Below are positions 1 through 6,446 of a stretch of 9,001 nt of DNA, piece by piece. The stretch spans positions 1-9,001 of the forward strand of contig CANHTV010000123.1 of assembly GCA_947463285.1 (NCBI GenBank), given 5' to 3'. This stretch comes from Verrucomicrobiaceae bacterium (GTDB lineage: Bacteria > Verrucomicrobiota > Verrucomicrobiia > Verrucomicrobiales > Verrucomicrobiaceae). The notes beneath the pieces are model-generated. The model was not told where the DNA came from, did not search any database, and worked only from the letters and a program-made list of their open reading frames with translations. The position numbers and the translations under genes were made by a program. The first letter of the stretch is position 1; the number at the start of each line of letters is the position of its first letter.

Positions 1-3000
1 GAGTGTGGTGATGTCGAGGCTCTTGTCGATGCCGTGGTCCTGAGCTTCAGTGCAGAAGCGCCCGATCTCAGGGCCAACTTTGGGCTGATAGAGCAGCTTG
101 GAGAAGTCGAGGCCTTTGGCCTTCCAATGATCGACGGCCTTGCGAGCCTCAAGCAGGTCTGTGCGACCGACCATTTCTTCCAATCGACGGAAGCCGAGCT
201 GGGCCATGAGCTCACGCACCTCAGTGGCGATGAAGGTCATGAAATTGACCGTGTATTGAGGATCACCGCTGAACTTCGAACGAAGATACGGATCCTGGGT
301 AGCGACACCGACGGGGCAGGTGTTCAGATGGCAAACGCGCATCATGATGCAACCTAGCGTAACCAGCGGTGCGGTGGCGAAACCAAACTCTTCTGCACCC
401 AAAAGCGCGGCGATGACGACATCGCGACCAGTCTTCATCTGACCATCGGCTTCGACGACGATGCGCTTGCGTAGGTCATTCAGAACGAGCGTCTGGTGTG
501 TTTCAGCAAGGCCGAGTTCCCATGGGATACCAGCGTGCTTCACGGAGGTCTGGGGGGAGGCACCTGTGCCGCCGTCGAAACCGGAGATGAGCACCACATC
601 GGAGTGAGCCTTGGCCACACCGGCAGCGATGGTGCCGACGCCGACTTCAGAGACGAGCTTCACGCTGACGCGAGCTGCACGATTGGCGTTTTTGAGGTCG
701 TGGATTAACTGAGCCAAGTCCTCAATGGAATAGATGTCATGATGCGGTGGTGGTGAGATCAGCCCCACACCCGGAGTCGAGCCACGCACCTTGGCGATCC
801 ATGGATAAACCTTGGAACCAGGAAGCTGGCCACCTTCACCAGGCTTGGCACCCTGGGCCATCTTGATCTGGATTTCCTTAGCTTGGCTCAAGTAGAGGCT
901 GGTGACACCAAAGCGGCCCGAAGCGACCTGCTTGATGGCGCTGTTCTTGGAGTCACCTTTTTCATTGGTCCAAGTATAGCGATCTGGATCTTCGCCGCCT
1001 TCACCCGTATTTGACTTACCGCCTACACGGTTCATGGCAATGGCGAGGGCTTCGTGAGCTTCACTGGAGATGGAGCCGTAGCTCATGGCACCCGTTTTGA
1101 AGCGCTTCATGATGGACTCGACACTTTCGACCTCTTCAATCGGCACGGGAGTGCTGGCCTTGAAGTCGAGCAAACCACGCAGTGTGTAGCGCTCTTTGAG
1201 CTGCTCATCGACGAGCTTGCTGTAAGCTTTGAAGGTTTCAAAGCTGCCTGTTCGCACGGCTTTTTGCAGGGTGTGAATGGTCAGCGGATTGAACAGGTGG
1301 GCTTCGCCGTCTTTGCGCCACTGATACTCACCACCGACTTCCAGCGTTGGCGAATTGGCCTCGCGCTCAGGGTAGGCGTGACTGTGACGCTGAATGGACT
1401 CCTCTGCGATAACATTGATGTCAGCCCCTTCGATGCGGGTGCTCGTGCTGGTGAAGTATTTATCAACCACAGCTTGATTGAGGCCCACGGCTTCAAAGAT
1501 TTGTGCACCGCGATAGCTCTGCATCGTGCTGATACCGATCTTCGAGGCGACTTTGATAACGCCTTTTGTGGCCGCTTTGATGTAATTGTACACCGCCTTC
1601 GGGTGATCAATGTTCACGAGCAAGCCCTGGCGGATCATGTCGTCCAGCGTTTCAAAAGCGAGGTAAGGATTAATCGCCCCACAACCGTAGCCGATAAGCG
1701 TGCAGAAATGATGCACTTCGCGAGGCTCTCCAGACTCCAGAACGATGTCGCACTGGGTACGTGTTCCCTTCTTGATCAAATGGTGGTGCAAACCACCGAC
1801 GGCAAGCAGCGCCGGAATGGGGGCCTTGTCCTTGCCGATGCCACGATCCGAAAGAATGAGGATGTTTTTGCCTTCAGTGACGAGCTTATCAGCCTTGGCG
1901 CAAAGTTCGTCCATGGCTTTTTCCAAACCAGCGGTTCCTGCCTTTGGATCAAAGACGATTTCGAGAGTCTCCGATTTGAACTGTCCCTGAGCGATGCATT
2001 TGAGCTTAGCTAGCTCCTCATTGCTGAGGATCGGTGTTTTCAGTTCGATCAGATGGCAGCTTTCTGGTTTCGGATCGAGCAGATTGCCTTCGGCACCAAT
2101 CGTGGTGATGGAGGAGGTGATGATTTCCTCACGGATACAGTCAATCGGCGGGTTGGTGACCTGGGCGAAGAGCTGGTGGAAGTAGTCGTAGATGAGCTTC
2201 GACTTGTTTGAAAGCACGGCGATAGGCGTGTCCGTGCCCATGGAGCCAATGGCCTCCACCCCGTCACGAGCCATAGGCACCAAAAGTTTACGCAGATCTT
2301 CGAAGGTATACCCGAAGGCCTGCTGGCGCTGAAGCACGCTCTTGTGATCTGATTCAGGCAAGGAGACGGCCTCTTTCACATCCGCCAGCTTCACGAGATG
2401 CTTGTCCAGCCACTCGCGGTAAGGCTTCTCACGGGCGATTTTCTCTTTGATCTCGTCGTCGGGCACGATACGACCTTCTTCCATGTTCACGATGAACATT
2501 TTGCCAGGCTGCAGACGGCCTTTGTGCGCCACATTTTCAGGGGCAACGGGCAACACACCCGCTTCGGAGCCCATGATCACGAGGTCATCCTTCGTCACGT
2601 AATAGCGTGATGGGCGCAGACCATTGCGATCCAGTGTCGCGCCAATCATCGTGCCATCCGTGAAAGCCACGGAAGCCGGGCCATCCCATGGCTCCATGAG
2701 GCAGCTGTGGTATTCGTAGAAGGCTTTTTTCGCCTCGCTCATGGACTCATGGCCGCTCCAGGGCTCAGGAATCATCATCATCATCGCGTGTGGCAGCGAG
2801 CGGCCACTGAGCACGAGGAGTTCGAGCGAGTTGTCAAAAATGGTGGAGTCAGAGCCGTCCGTGTTGATGACGGGTTTGATCTTATTGATGTCATCGCCAA
2901 ACAGCTCCGAAGCGAACAACGACTGGCGGGCATGCATCCAGTTGATGTTGCCGCGTAGGGTGTTGATTTCGCCGTTGTGGGCGATGTAGCGATACGGGTG

Positions 3001-3732
3001 AGAACGCTCCCAGTTGGGGAAGGTGTTCGTGGAAAAACGGGAGTGAACCAGCGCGAGGGCGGACTCCATGTCTTCATCCTGCAAGTCGAGGAAGTAAGCT
3101 CCGACCTGATGCGGCGTGAGCATGCCTTTATAGACCAGCGTGCGGCACGAGAAGCTCGGCGCGTACCAGTTGGAATCCACATTCTTCACGCGGATGGCAT
3201 TGTGAGCCACCTTGCGGAGCACATACAATTTGCGCTCGAAAGCCAGATCGTCGGCACAAGCCGCATGACGCTTCACAAAGACCTGACGGATAAAAGGCTC
3301 GCTGGCCTTGGCCGACTTGCCCAGCGTGGAGTTGTCGGAAGGCAGGTCACGCCAGCCGATGACGGCCATGCCTTCTTCAGCAGCCACTTTGTCGAAGATT
3401 TCCTGGCCCTTGGCACGAGCAGCCGGGTCTTGAGAGGTGAAGATATTGGCCACGCCGTACTGGCCCTGCTCTGGCAGCTCAAAGCCAGCCCTCTTCGCAG
3501 CTTTCACCAAAAATTTGTGCGGCTTCTGAATCAGAATGCCTGCGCCGTCACCCGTGTTTTCTTCCACACAAGCTCCGCGATGATCGAGATTTTCCAAGAT
3601 CGTCAGAGCATCAGCCACGATTTTGTGGGATTTTTTCCCTTTCATATGACACACGAACCCGACGCCGCAGGCGTCGTGCTCATTGTTCGGATCATAAAGG
3701 CCTTGTTTCGGTGGGAGTCCGTGATTCGTCAT
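1..3732 (-). CDS. gltB: Glutamate synthase large (alpha) subunit, 3' end beyond the window
   Basis: Takes the amide nitrogen of glutamine and transfers it to 2-oxoglutarate, giving two glutamates in the cytoplasm (GS-GOGAT pathway). The frame is open from ATG 3732 to the left edge, giving 1244 codons of the roughly 1500 usual for the family. Cys22 in DACGVGF would be the N-terminal nucleophile exposed by removal of a 21-residue propeptide, and the class II amidotransferase domain follows (about 22-400). The central domain lies at about 450-780. The FMN/synthase domain starts near 830 and contains MSYGSISSEA at 883. The 3Fe-4S cysteines are C1128, C1134 and C1139, with the same CX5CX4C spacing as in known GltB. 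The C-terminal GXGXG domain is missing only because the window ends. No clear Shine-Dalgarno precedes the ATG; the start is fixed by the propeptide-Cys pattern. The small subunit gltD is not in view. Family assignment is secure. Confidence 0.97.
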   Translation of the reverse strand, partial: MTNHGLPPKQGLYDPNNEHDACGVGFVCHMKGKKSHKIVADALTILENLDHRGACVEENTGDGAGILIQKPHKFLVKAAKRAGFELPEQGQYGVANIFTSQDPAARAKGQEIFDKVAAEEGMAVIGWRDLPSDNSTLGKSAKASEPFIRQVFVKRHAACADDLAFERKLYVLRKVAHNAIRVKNVDSNWYAPSFSCRTLVYKGMLTPHQVGAYFLDLQDEDMESALALVHSRFSTNTFPNWERSHPYRYIAHNGEINTLRGNINWMHARQSLFASELFGDDINKIKPVINTDGSDSTIFDNSLELLVLSGRSLPHAMMMMIPEPWSGHESMSEAKKAFYEYHSCLMEPWDGPASVAFTDGTMIGATLDRNGLRPSRYYVTKDDLVIMGSEAGVLPVAPENVAHKGRLQPGKMFIVNMEEGRIVPDDEIKEKIAREKPYREWLDKHLVKLADVKEAVSLPESDHKSVLQRQQAFGYTFEDLRKLLVPMARDGVEAIGSMGTDTPIAVLSNKSKLIYDYFHQLFAQVTNPPIDCIREEIITSSITTIGAEGNLLDPKPESCHLIELKTPILSNEELAKLKCIAQGQFKSETLEIVFDPKAGTAGLEKAMDELCAKADKLVTEGKNILILSDRGIGKDKAPIPALLAVGGLHHHLIKKGTRTQCDIVLESGEPREVHHFCTLIGYGCGAINPYLAFETLDDMIRQGLLVNIDHPKAVYNYIKAATKGVIKVASKIGISTMQSYRGAQIFEAVGLNQAVVDKYFTSTSTRIEGADINVIAEESIQRHSHAYPEREANSPTLEVGGEYQWRKDGEAHLFNPLTIHTLQKAVRTGSFETFKAYSKLVDEQLKERYTLRGLLDFKASTPVPIEEVESVESIMKRFKTGAMSYGSISSEAHEALAIAMNRVGGKSNTGEGGEDPDRYTWTNEKGDSKNSAIKQVASGRFGVTSLYLSQAKEIQIKMAQGAKPGEGGQLPGSKVYPWIAKVRGSTPGVGLISPPPHHDIYSIEDLAQLIHDLKNANRAARVSVKLVSEVGVGTIAAGVAKAHSDVVLISGFDGGTGASPQTSVKHAGIPWELGLAETHQTLVLNDLRKRIVVEADGQMKTGRDVVIAALLGAEEFGFATAPLVTLGCIMMRVCHLNTCPVGVATQDPYLRSKFSGDPQYTVNFMTFIATEVRELMAQLGFRRLEEMVGRTDLLEARKAVDHWKAKGLDFSKLLYQPKVGPEIGRFCTEAQDHGIDKSLDITTL

Positions 3733-3752
3733 TTTAGTACAAAAGGGGGCGG

Positions 3753-3781
3753 CATTTAGCCAATGATGCGTGATAAATCAA
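3753..3781 (-). promoter_or_regulatory. Possible sigma-70-like promoter of gltB
   Basis: On the minus strand, TTGATT (3781-3776) and TAAATG (3758-3753) are separated by 17 nt and lie about 20 nt before the gltB ATG. The -35 matches TTGACA at four of six positions and the -10 is poor. It is offered only because position and spacing are right. Confidence 0.25.
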
Positions 3782-3812
3782 CCTCTGAATCCAAACAGAC
3801 CTTAAACCAGCC

Positions 3813-3841
3813 TGTGGATAACTTGTTGAGGTTGTGAATAA
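3813..3841 (+). promoter_or_regulatory. Pair of DnaA-box-like 9-mers upstream of gltB
   Basis: TGTGGATAA (3813-3821) is the exact complement of the strong DnaA box TTATCCACA. TGTGAATAA (3833-3841) complements TTATTCACA, a permitted variant. Both have the same orientation and start 20 bp apart, so they face the same side of the helix. They lie in the 187-bp gap between the HNH stop and the gltB start. The second overlaps a 6-bp hairpin, GGTTGT at 3830-3835 with ACAACC at 3841-3846. I see no further boxes nearby and no dnaA or dnaN gene, so this may be a DnaA-responsive promoter element or chance rather than an origin. Confidence 0.45.
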
Positions 3842-3919
3842 CAACCCCAAGCAAGCACTAGCAGGGATAAAACGTCTGTAAGCGCTGAGTGGATTCAGGC
3901 CTTATAAATCAAGGCAAAA

Positions 3920-4522
3920 TCAACTATGAGTCCCCCCGGTCTGCGCCAGAAACATCTCCCAGTCTCTCACTTGATGGGTGTTCCTAATAAGATGAGAAAC
4001 TGGCACCTCGCGCGGGGCTGTGGGACGACGCAGGAGCTTCAAGCCAGCTTCATCGGGCAATTTACTGCCTTTTTTGCTGTTCACTTTTTTGTCAGCCAGG
4101 ACGCAGTTGTCCCAGGTACTTTTGCCACCCCGAGAGACGGGCACGATGTGGTCGATGTTGCCTTCGTTGGGCTTCAGCTTGCGACCGGTGTACTGGCAAA
4201 CCCCGCCATCGCGTTCCCAGATGGCTTTGGCACAGAATTTCGGACGACGCTTGGGCACTCGGTCAAAACGGGCCAGCACGAGTACGGTTGGCACACGCAC
4301 GGGGCCTTTGACGGTGCCGATGCTATTGTCCCCTGGATTGACCGGCAGCTTCATCCAGTCACCCCAGGTCACAGGCGTCATGTCATCTGTGGCGGAGATT
4401 TTTAGAGCCGTCGCATTGCCTGTGGCCATCATGCTAAAGGCATCCGCAGGGGTCTTCACGCCGATGGCTTGCCAATTTCGGTTCAACACCAAAACAGTCG
4501 TTTTATTCAGAACGTCACTCAT
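3920..4522 (-). CDS. HNH endonuclease, variant without the usual zinc-knuckle cysteines
   Basis: A 200-aa protein with a C-terminal HNH (beta-beta-alpha-metal) nuclease fold, expected to make metal-dependent nucleic-acid cuts. The N-terminal 90 residues resemble the leader of many bacterial HNH proteins (VLVLNRNWQAIGVKTPADAF near 10-29). The core is CQYTG at 109-113, D124-H125, N139 in STWDN and N148 in KKVNSKKG, followed by LPDEAGLKLLRRP. Related HNH proteins usually have CxxC before and after the DH motif. Here only C109 remains of the first pair and the second is DKKVN. ATG 4522 has AAAGG seven nt upstream, the best ribosome site in the window. It lies downstream of the dead rtcB on the same strand and upstream of gltB, with no overlap. 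The reading frame is intact, unlike rtcB. Substrate, DNA or RNA, cannot be told from the sequence. Confidence 0.85.
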   Translation of the reverse strand: MSDVLNKTTVLVLNRNWQAIGVKTPADAFSMMATGNATALKISATDDMTPVTWGDWMKLPVNPGDNSIGTVKGPVRVPTVLVLARFDRVPKRRPKFCAKAIWERDGGVCQYTGRKLKPNEGNIDHIVPVSRGGKSTWDNCVLADKKVNSKKGSKLPDEAGLKLLRRPTAPREVPVSHLIRNTHQVRDWEMFLAQTGGTHS

Positions 4523-4621
4523 AGTTTTGCCTTTGAGAAAAGGGTTGAAGCATCACCGCACGAAAGGACTTCGCGCAGCGGTGTTCGCTCTGGGACCGTG
4601 AGGCTAGTCAGCATCATTGGT

Positions 4622-4635
4622 TTGCCAAGTGGCAA
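4622..4635. promoter_or_regulatory. Perfect 14-bp palindrome upstream of the HNH gene
   Basis: TTGCCAAGTGGCAA is a 6+2+6 inverted repeat about 100 bp before the HNH start. Its size and two-base centre suit a dimeric helix-turn-helix operator, and it is too tight for a stable RNA hairpin. No regulator gene is in view and no confident promoter overlaps it, so the role is a guess. Confidence 0.3.
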
Positions 4636-4746
4636 GTTTGACAGAAAAGGGAGTTGGGCGGGCGGAGCTGGAAAATGAGGAATCAGTCAATCTGAATAGC
4701 TCGCGAAAGCTCAAAAGCCACCCACAGGAGTCCGCCCTTCGAGCTG

Positions 4747-4785
4747 CGTCATTCTTTCGTCATTCGTGCTTACTCATTCGTCATT
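4747..4785. repeat. Phased CGTCATT short repeat
   Basis: CGTCATT occurs at 4747-4753, 4758-4764 and 4779-4785. The starts are 11 and 21 bp apart, close to one and two helical turns, and the last two copies extend to TTCGTCATT. On the minus strand this reads as AATGACGAA copies, directly after the rtcB remnant's stop codon. It may be a low-complexity intergenic repeat or a set of protein-binding half sites. Confidence 0.4.
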
Positions 4786-4798
4786 GGCGCGCAGCGAC

Positions 4799-5858
4799 TC
4801 AGTCCTCGGCCGCTCCCTCCGGGTACATCTTGACGATGCGCGGACGAAACTCGCCGAGCATATCCACGAGGTCGGTCTGCGCGGCCATGACGCTCTGGTT
4901 GTCTTTGTAAACCACGGGCAATTCGTCGATGTCGGCGCTGAGGAGTTCGACACCGGCGGCGTAGCGGCCCATGAGCTTCATGGCAGCCCAGTATGCCTGG
5001 CCTGCTACCTCCTCAAAGGTGAGCCGCACGAGGTGCTTCAGCTCCTTTGGCAGGCCGTAGCGACGATTCATCGCGATACGGCTGTAATTCTGGCACACCT
5101 GCGCTCCCGTGCCGCGCGAGCCGCTGTGGCTCAGCAGCGCGAGGTATTCACCCGGCGGCAGGTCAAAGCCGCCCTCCTTCAGCGCGGCGGATTGCTTCGC
5201 ATTCACGTCAAAGGCGCCGAACTCGACAAAGTGATTCCCGGAGCCGCTCTAACCGAGCTGCGCATAGGCTTTGTCTTTGAAACCTCGCGTGATGGGCGAA
5301 ACGGACCCATCTTCTTCCATGACCTCGAACTGGCGCTTCTCATTGTACGCGCCGACGATGCCAAAGCAGGTCTCGCTTTCGAGGATGTTCCCAGACGGTC
5401 CCTCTGACCCGCGATGGTGATCGCTTTGCGATCATAAACCGAGAGCCGCATGCGACACGCGATGTCCACGCAGACCGCATACGGGATCACGCAATCTTCC
5501 GTCGCGAGCACACCACCGATGGGCAGTCCCTAGCCCTGATGCACATCCGGCATAAGCGCTCCCGCGACCGCCAACGGCAGCGCACAAGCATTCGCCATCT
5601 GCTGCACCGCCTGCGCCTCCAGGCCGGTGCCTCACTGCGCCGACGGCGCGAGCACATCACGCTGCTTGTAGGACGGCGCATAAAAATCCCGCGCAAACAC
5701 CTCGCGCAGCGGATCGCCGGGAAACGATTCCGGCTTCGCGATGATCGCGCCCAGTTCGTCTTCCCGCCCTGCGCCATGAACTTCGCGATGAAGTCCATGC
5801 CAGACTGGATCACCGCACCCTGCGGCACGCCGAGTCGGGTGAGGTCGTTCGGATTCAT
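4799..5858 (-). pseudogene. rtcB: RtcB-type RNA ligase pseudogene (two frameshifts, three stops, internal deletion)
   Basis: RtcB joins RNA 2',3'-cyclic phosphate or 3'-phosphate ends to 5'-OH ends using GTP and Mn2+. The remnant starts at ATG 5858 (MNPNDLTRLGVPQG). A frameshift lies in the G/C run near 5763-5769 and a TGA at 5632-5634. The frame then carries MPDVHQG, a TAG at 5530-5532, GLPIGGVLATE and VDIACRM, whose Cys is a metal ligand. A second frameshift lies near 5388-5393. Reading continues through SETCFGIVGAYNE to a TAG at 5249-5251, then SGSGNHFVEFG and the metal-binding SHSGSRGTG. After LMGRYAA the sequence jumps near 4953-4963 straight to the family's C-terminal tail (ELPVVYKDNQSVMAAQTDLV). 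An estimated 120-140 residues are lost, including the segment that should hold the guanylylated histidine and a later metal-binding histidine. It is therefore catalytically dead even if the stops were read through. Sequencing error cannot explain the deletion. Confidence 0.92.
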
Positions 5859-5892
5859 GGTGGTGAGTGAGTAGAGTGATGGAGTCGTGGAA

Positions 5893-5916
5893 GGTGAAAA
5901 ATGGGCACAGGTGCCC
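5893..5916 (-). terminator. Intrinsic terminator between the tRNA-like array and the rtcB remnant
   Basis: On the minus strand GGGCAC (5916-5911) and GTGCCC (5908-5903) form a short GC-rich hairpin, best drawn as five pairs with a CCTG loop. It is followed by A and five T (5901-5897). It would end transcripts from the upstream tRNA-like array about 40 nt before the rtcB start. The stem is short, so efficiency is uncertain. Confidence 0.5.
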
Positions 5917-5962
5917 GGTAGTGGTGTTCGTTCTAGGGAACGCAAAGTGCTAAGGGCGTACA

Positions 5963-6025
5963 GCCAAGAGTTCCAAACGACCGCGTGGTGTGCTTTGGCG
6001 ATGGTTTGGACTCTCTGCTCTTGGC
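5963..6025 (-). other. Long hairpin, possible structured RNA, 3' of the tRNA-like array
   Basis: On the minus strand GCCAAGAG (6025-6018) pairs perfectly with CTCTTGGC (5970-5963). Inside it CCAAAC (6009-6004) pairs with GTTTGG (5978-5973), leaving an asymmetric internal loop and a loop of about 25 nt. It begins 22 nt after the Met-type tRNA-like gene and precedes the terminator, so it is probably in the same transcript. I could not fit a cloverleaf to it. It could be a non-coding RNA domain, a processing signal or a badly altered tRNA. Confidence 0.45.
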
Positions 6026-6047
6026 TCTCTCCTCTAAGCTTCTGAAT

Positions 6048-6123
6048 GGGTCGGCCCTGCTGGATTCACACCAGCATCTTCCGGGTTATGAGCCCGACGC
6101 TCTGACTGTTAAGCGACAGACCA
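6048..6123 (-). tRNA. tRNA-like gene, anticodon CAT (Met type)
   Basis: Folds as a 76-nt cloverleaf. Acceptor TGGTCTG (6123-6117) pairs with AGGGCCG (6058-6052) at six of seven positions, three of them G-U. D stem GCTT/GAGC has loop AACAGTCA. Anticodon stem TCGGG/CCCGG carries loop CTCATAA, the normal Met loop with anticodon CAT at 6090-6088, U33 and A37. The variable region is AAGAT. T stem GCTGG/CCAGC is perfect. The T-loop is TGTGAAT instead of the usual TTCRANY, and the D-loop lacks the GG pair. The end is A73 followed by CCC rather than CCA. An Ile tRNA with modified C34 is also possible from the anticodon. It is the last tRNA-like member before the hairpin and terminator. Confidence 0.75.
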
Positions 6124-6130
6124 AAGAAAG

Positions 6131-6206
6131 TGGTCAGATACCCAGGTGCTGCCCTGGGCCTGTCTTGGTCCCAAACCAAGAGAGTTCGCTGGCTCTCTCG
6201 TATCCG
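6131..6206 (-). tRNA. tRNA-like gene, anticodon TGG (Pro type)
   Basis: Folds as a 76-nt cloverleaf. Acceptor CGGATAC (6206-6200) pairs with GTATCTG (6141-6135) at all seven positions with one G-U. A73 is followed by an encoded CCA (6133-6131). Anticodon stem CTTGG/CCAAG is perfect around TTTGGGA, the standard Pro loop, with anticodon TGG at 6173-6171. T stem CCAGG/CCTGG is perfect, but its loop is only six nt (GCAGCA), as if T54 of a TGCAGCA loop were lost. The D arm is weak, with three pairs and loop GCCAGCGA, no GG. Spacers to its neighbours are exactly 7 nt on each side (GTTTCAT and CTTTCTT). Confidence 0.75.
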
Positions 6207-6213
6207 ATGAAAC

Positions 6214-6289
6214 TGGACGTGCGCCCCAGACTTGCACTGGTTAAAGTGGACTTGCGAACCACTGGCTCGGTAACTTCGCCATGCGTACG
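6214..6289 (-). tRNA. tRNA-like gene, anticodon GCA (Cys type)
   Basis: Exactly 76 nt with encoded CCA (6216-6214). Acceptor CGTACGC (6289-6283) pairs with GCGCACG (6224-6218) except for one A-C. The discriminator is T73, the base that marks cysteine tRNAs. Anticodon stem GTGGT/TCCAC has one T-T mismatch, and loop TCGCAAG puts GCA at 6255-6253. Position 33 is C instead of the near-universal U. The T arm is a four-pair stem CCAG/CTGG with loop TGCAAGT. The D arm has three G-C pairs and a nine-nt loop without GG. Positions 8-9 are AT rather than TA. GCA anticodon and T73 agree, which supports the identity. Confidence 0.7.
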
Positions 6290-6301
6290 AAATAAATAAA
6301 A

Positions 6302-6437
6302 TGGTTCCCACAGCCGGATTGGCTTCGCCTGTGCGGTTTGATGCTTTGCGCTTGGATATTGCCGCTTCGCGGCATGGCGCACGCACCGACACCGCCTCGT
6401 TCACAAAAAGGAATGCTGACTTTTACAATATGCAGGA
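6302..6437 (-). tRNA. Disrupted tRNA-like gene, anticodon GTG (His type), with about 60 extra bases
   Basis: The 5' half reads TCCTGCA (6437-6431), then a D arm with loop AAAAGTCA, nearly the Met member's AACAGTCA. The anticodon arm CCTTT/CGAGG has its outer four pairs formed (one G-T) and loop TTGTGAA, with GTG at 6404-6402. A matching 3' acceptor TGTGGGA (6312-6306) plus A and CCA (6304-6302) appears only about 60 nt later than expected. It is preceded by a T-loop-like AGCCAAT on a poor stem. Between the halves is GC-rich DNA with a GCCGC-GAA-GCGGC hairpin (6373-6361). It could be one tRNA with an insertion, or two tRNAs fused by deletion. His tRNAs normally need an extra G at -1, which is not evident. 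Confidence 0.45.
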
Positions 6438-6446
6438 TGTGTGAAA

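Noticed and set aside
1054..2013. A 319-codon plus-strand open frame
   Set aside because: It lies wholly antisense to gltB, whose conserved frame and motifs account for the region; the plus-strand translation has no recognisable domain.
2977..3759. A 260-codon plus-strand open frame over the gltB start
   Set aside because: Antisense shadow of gltB codons; its product shows no family features and no ribosome site.
3813..3846. Chromosomal replication origin
   Set aside because: Only two boxes, no AT-rich unwinding stretch seen and no dnaA or dnaN neighbour; kept only as a possible DnaA site.
4766..5407. A 213-codon plus-strand open frame
   Set aside because: Antisense to the rtcB remnant. 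The minus strand carries clear RtcB motifs in each surviving segment, so the open plus frame is a by-product of its GC-rich codons.
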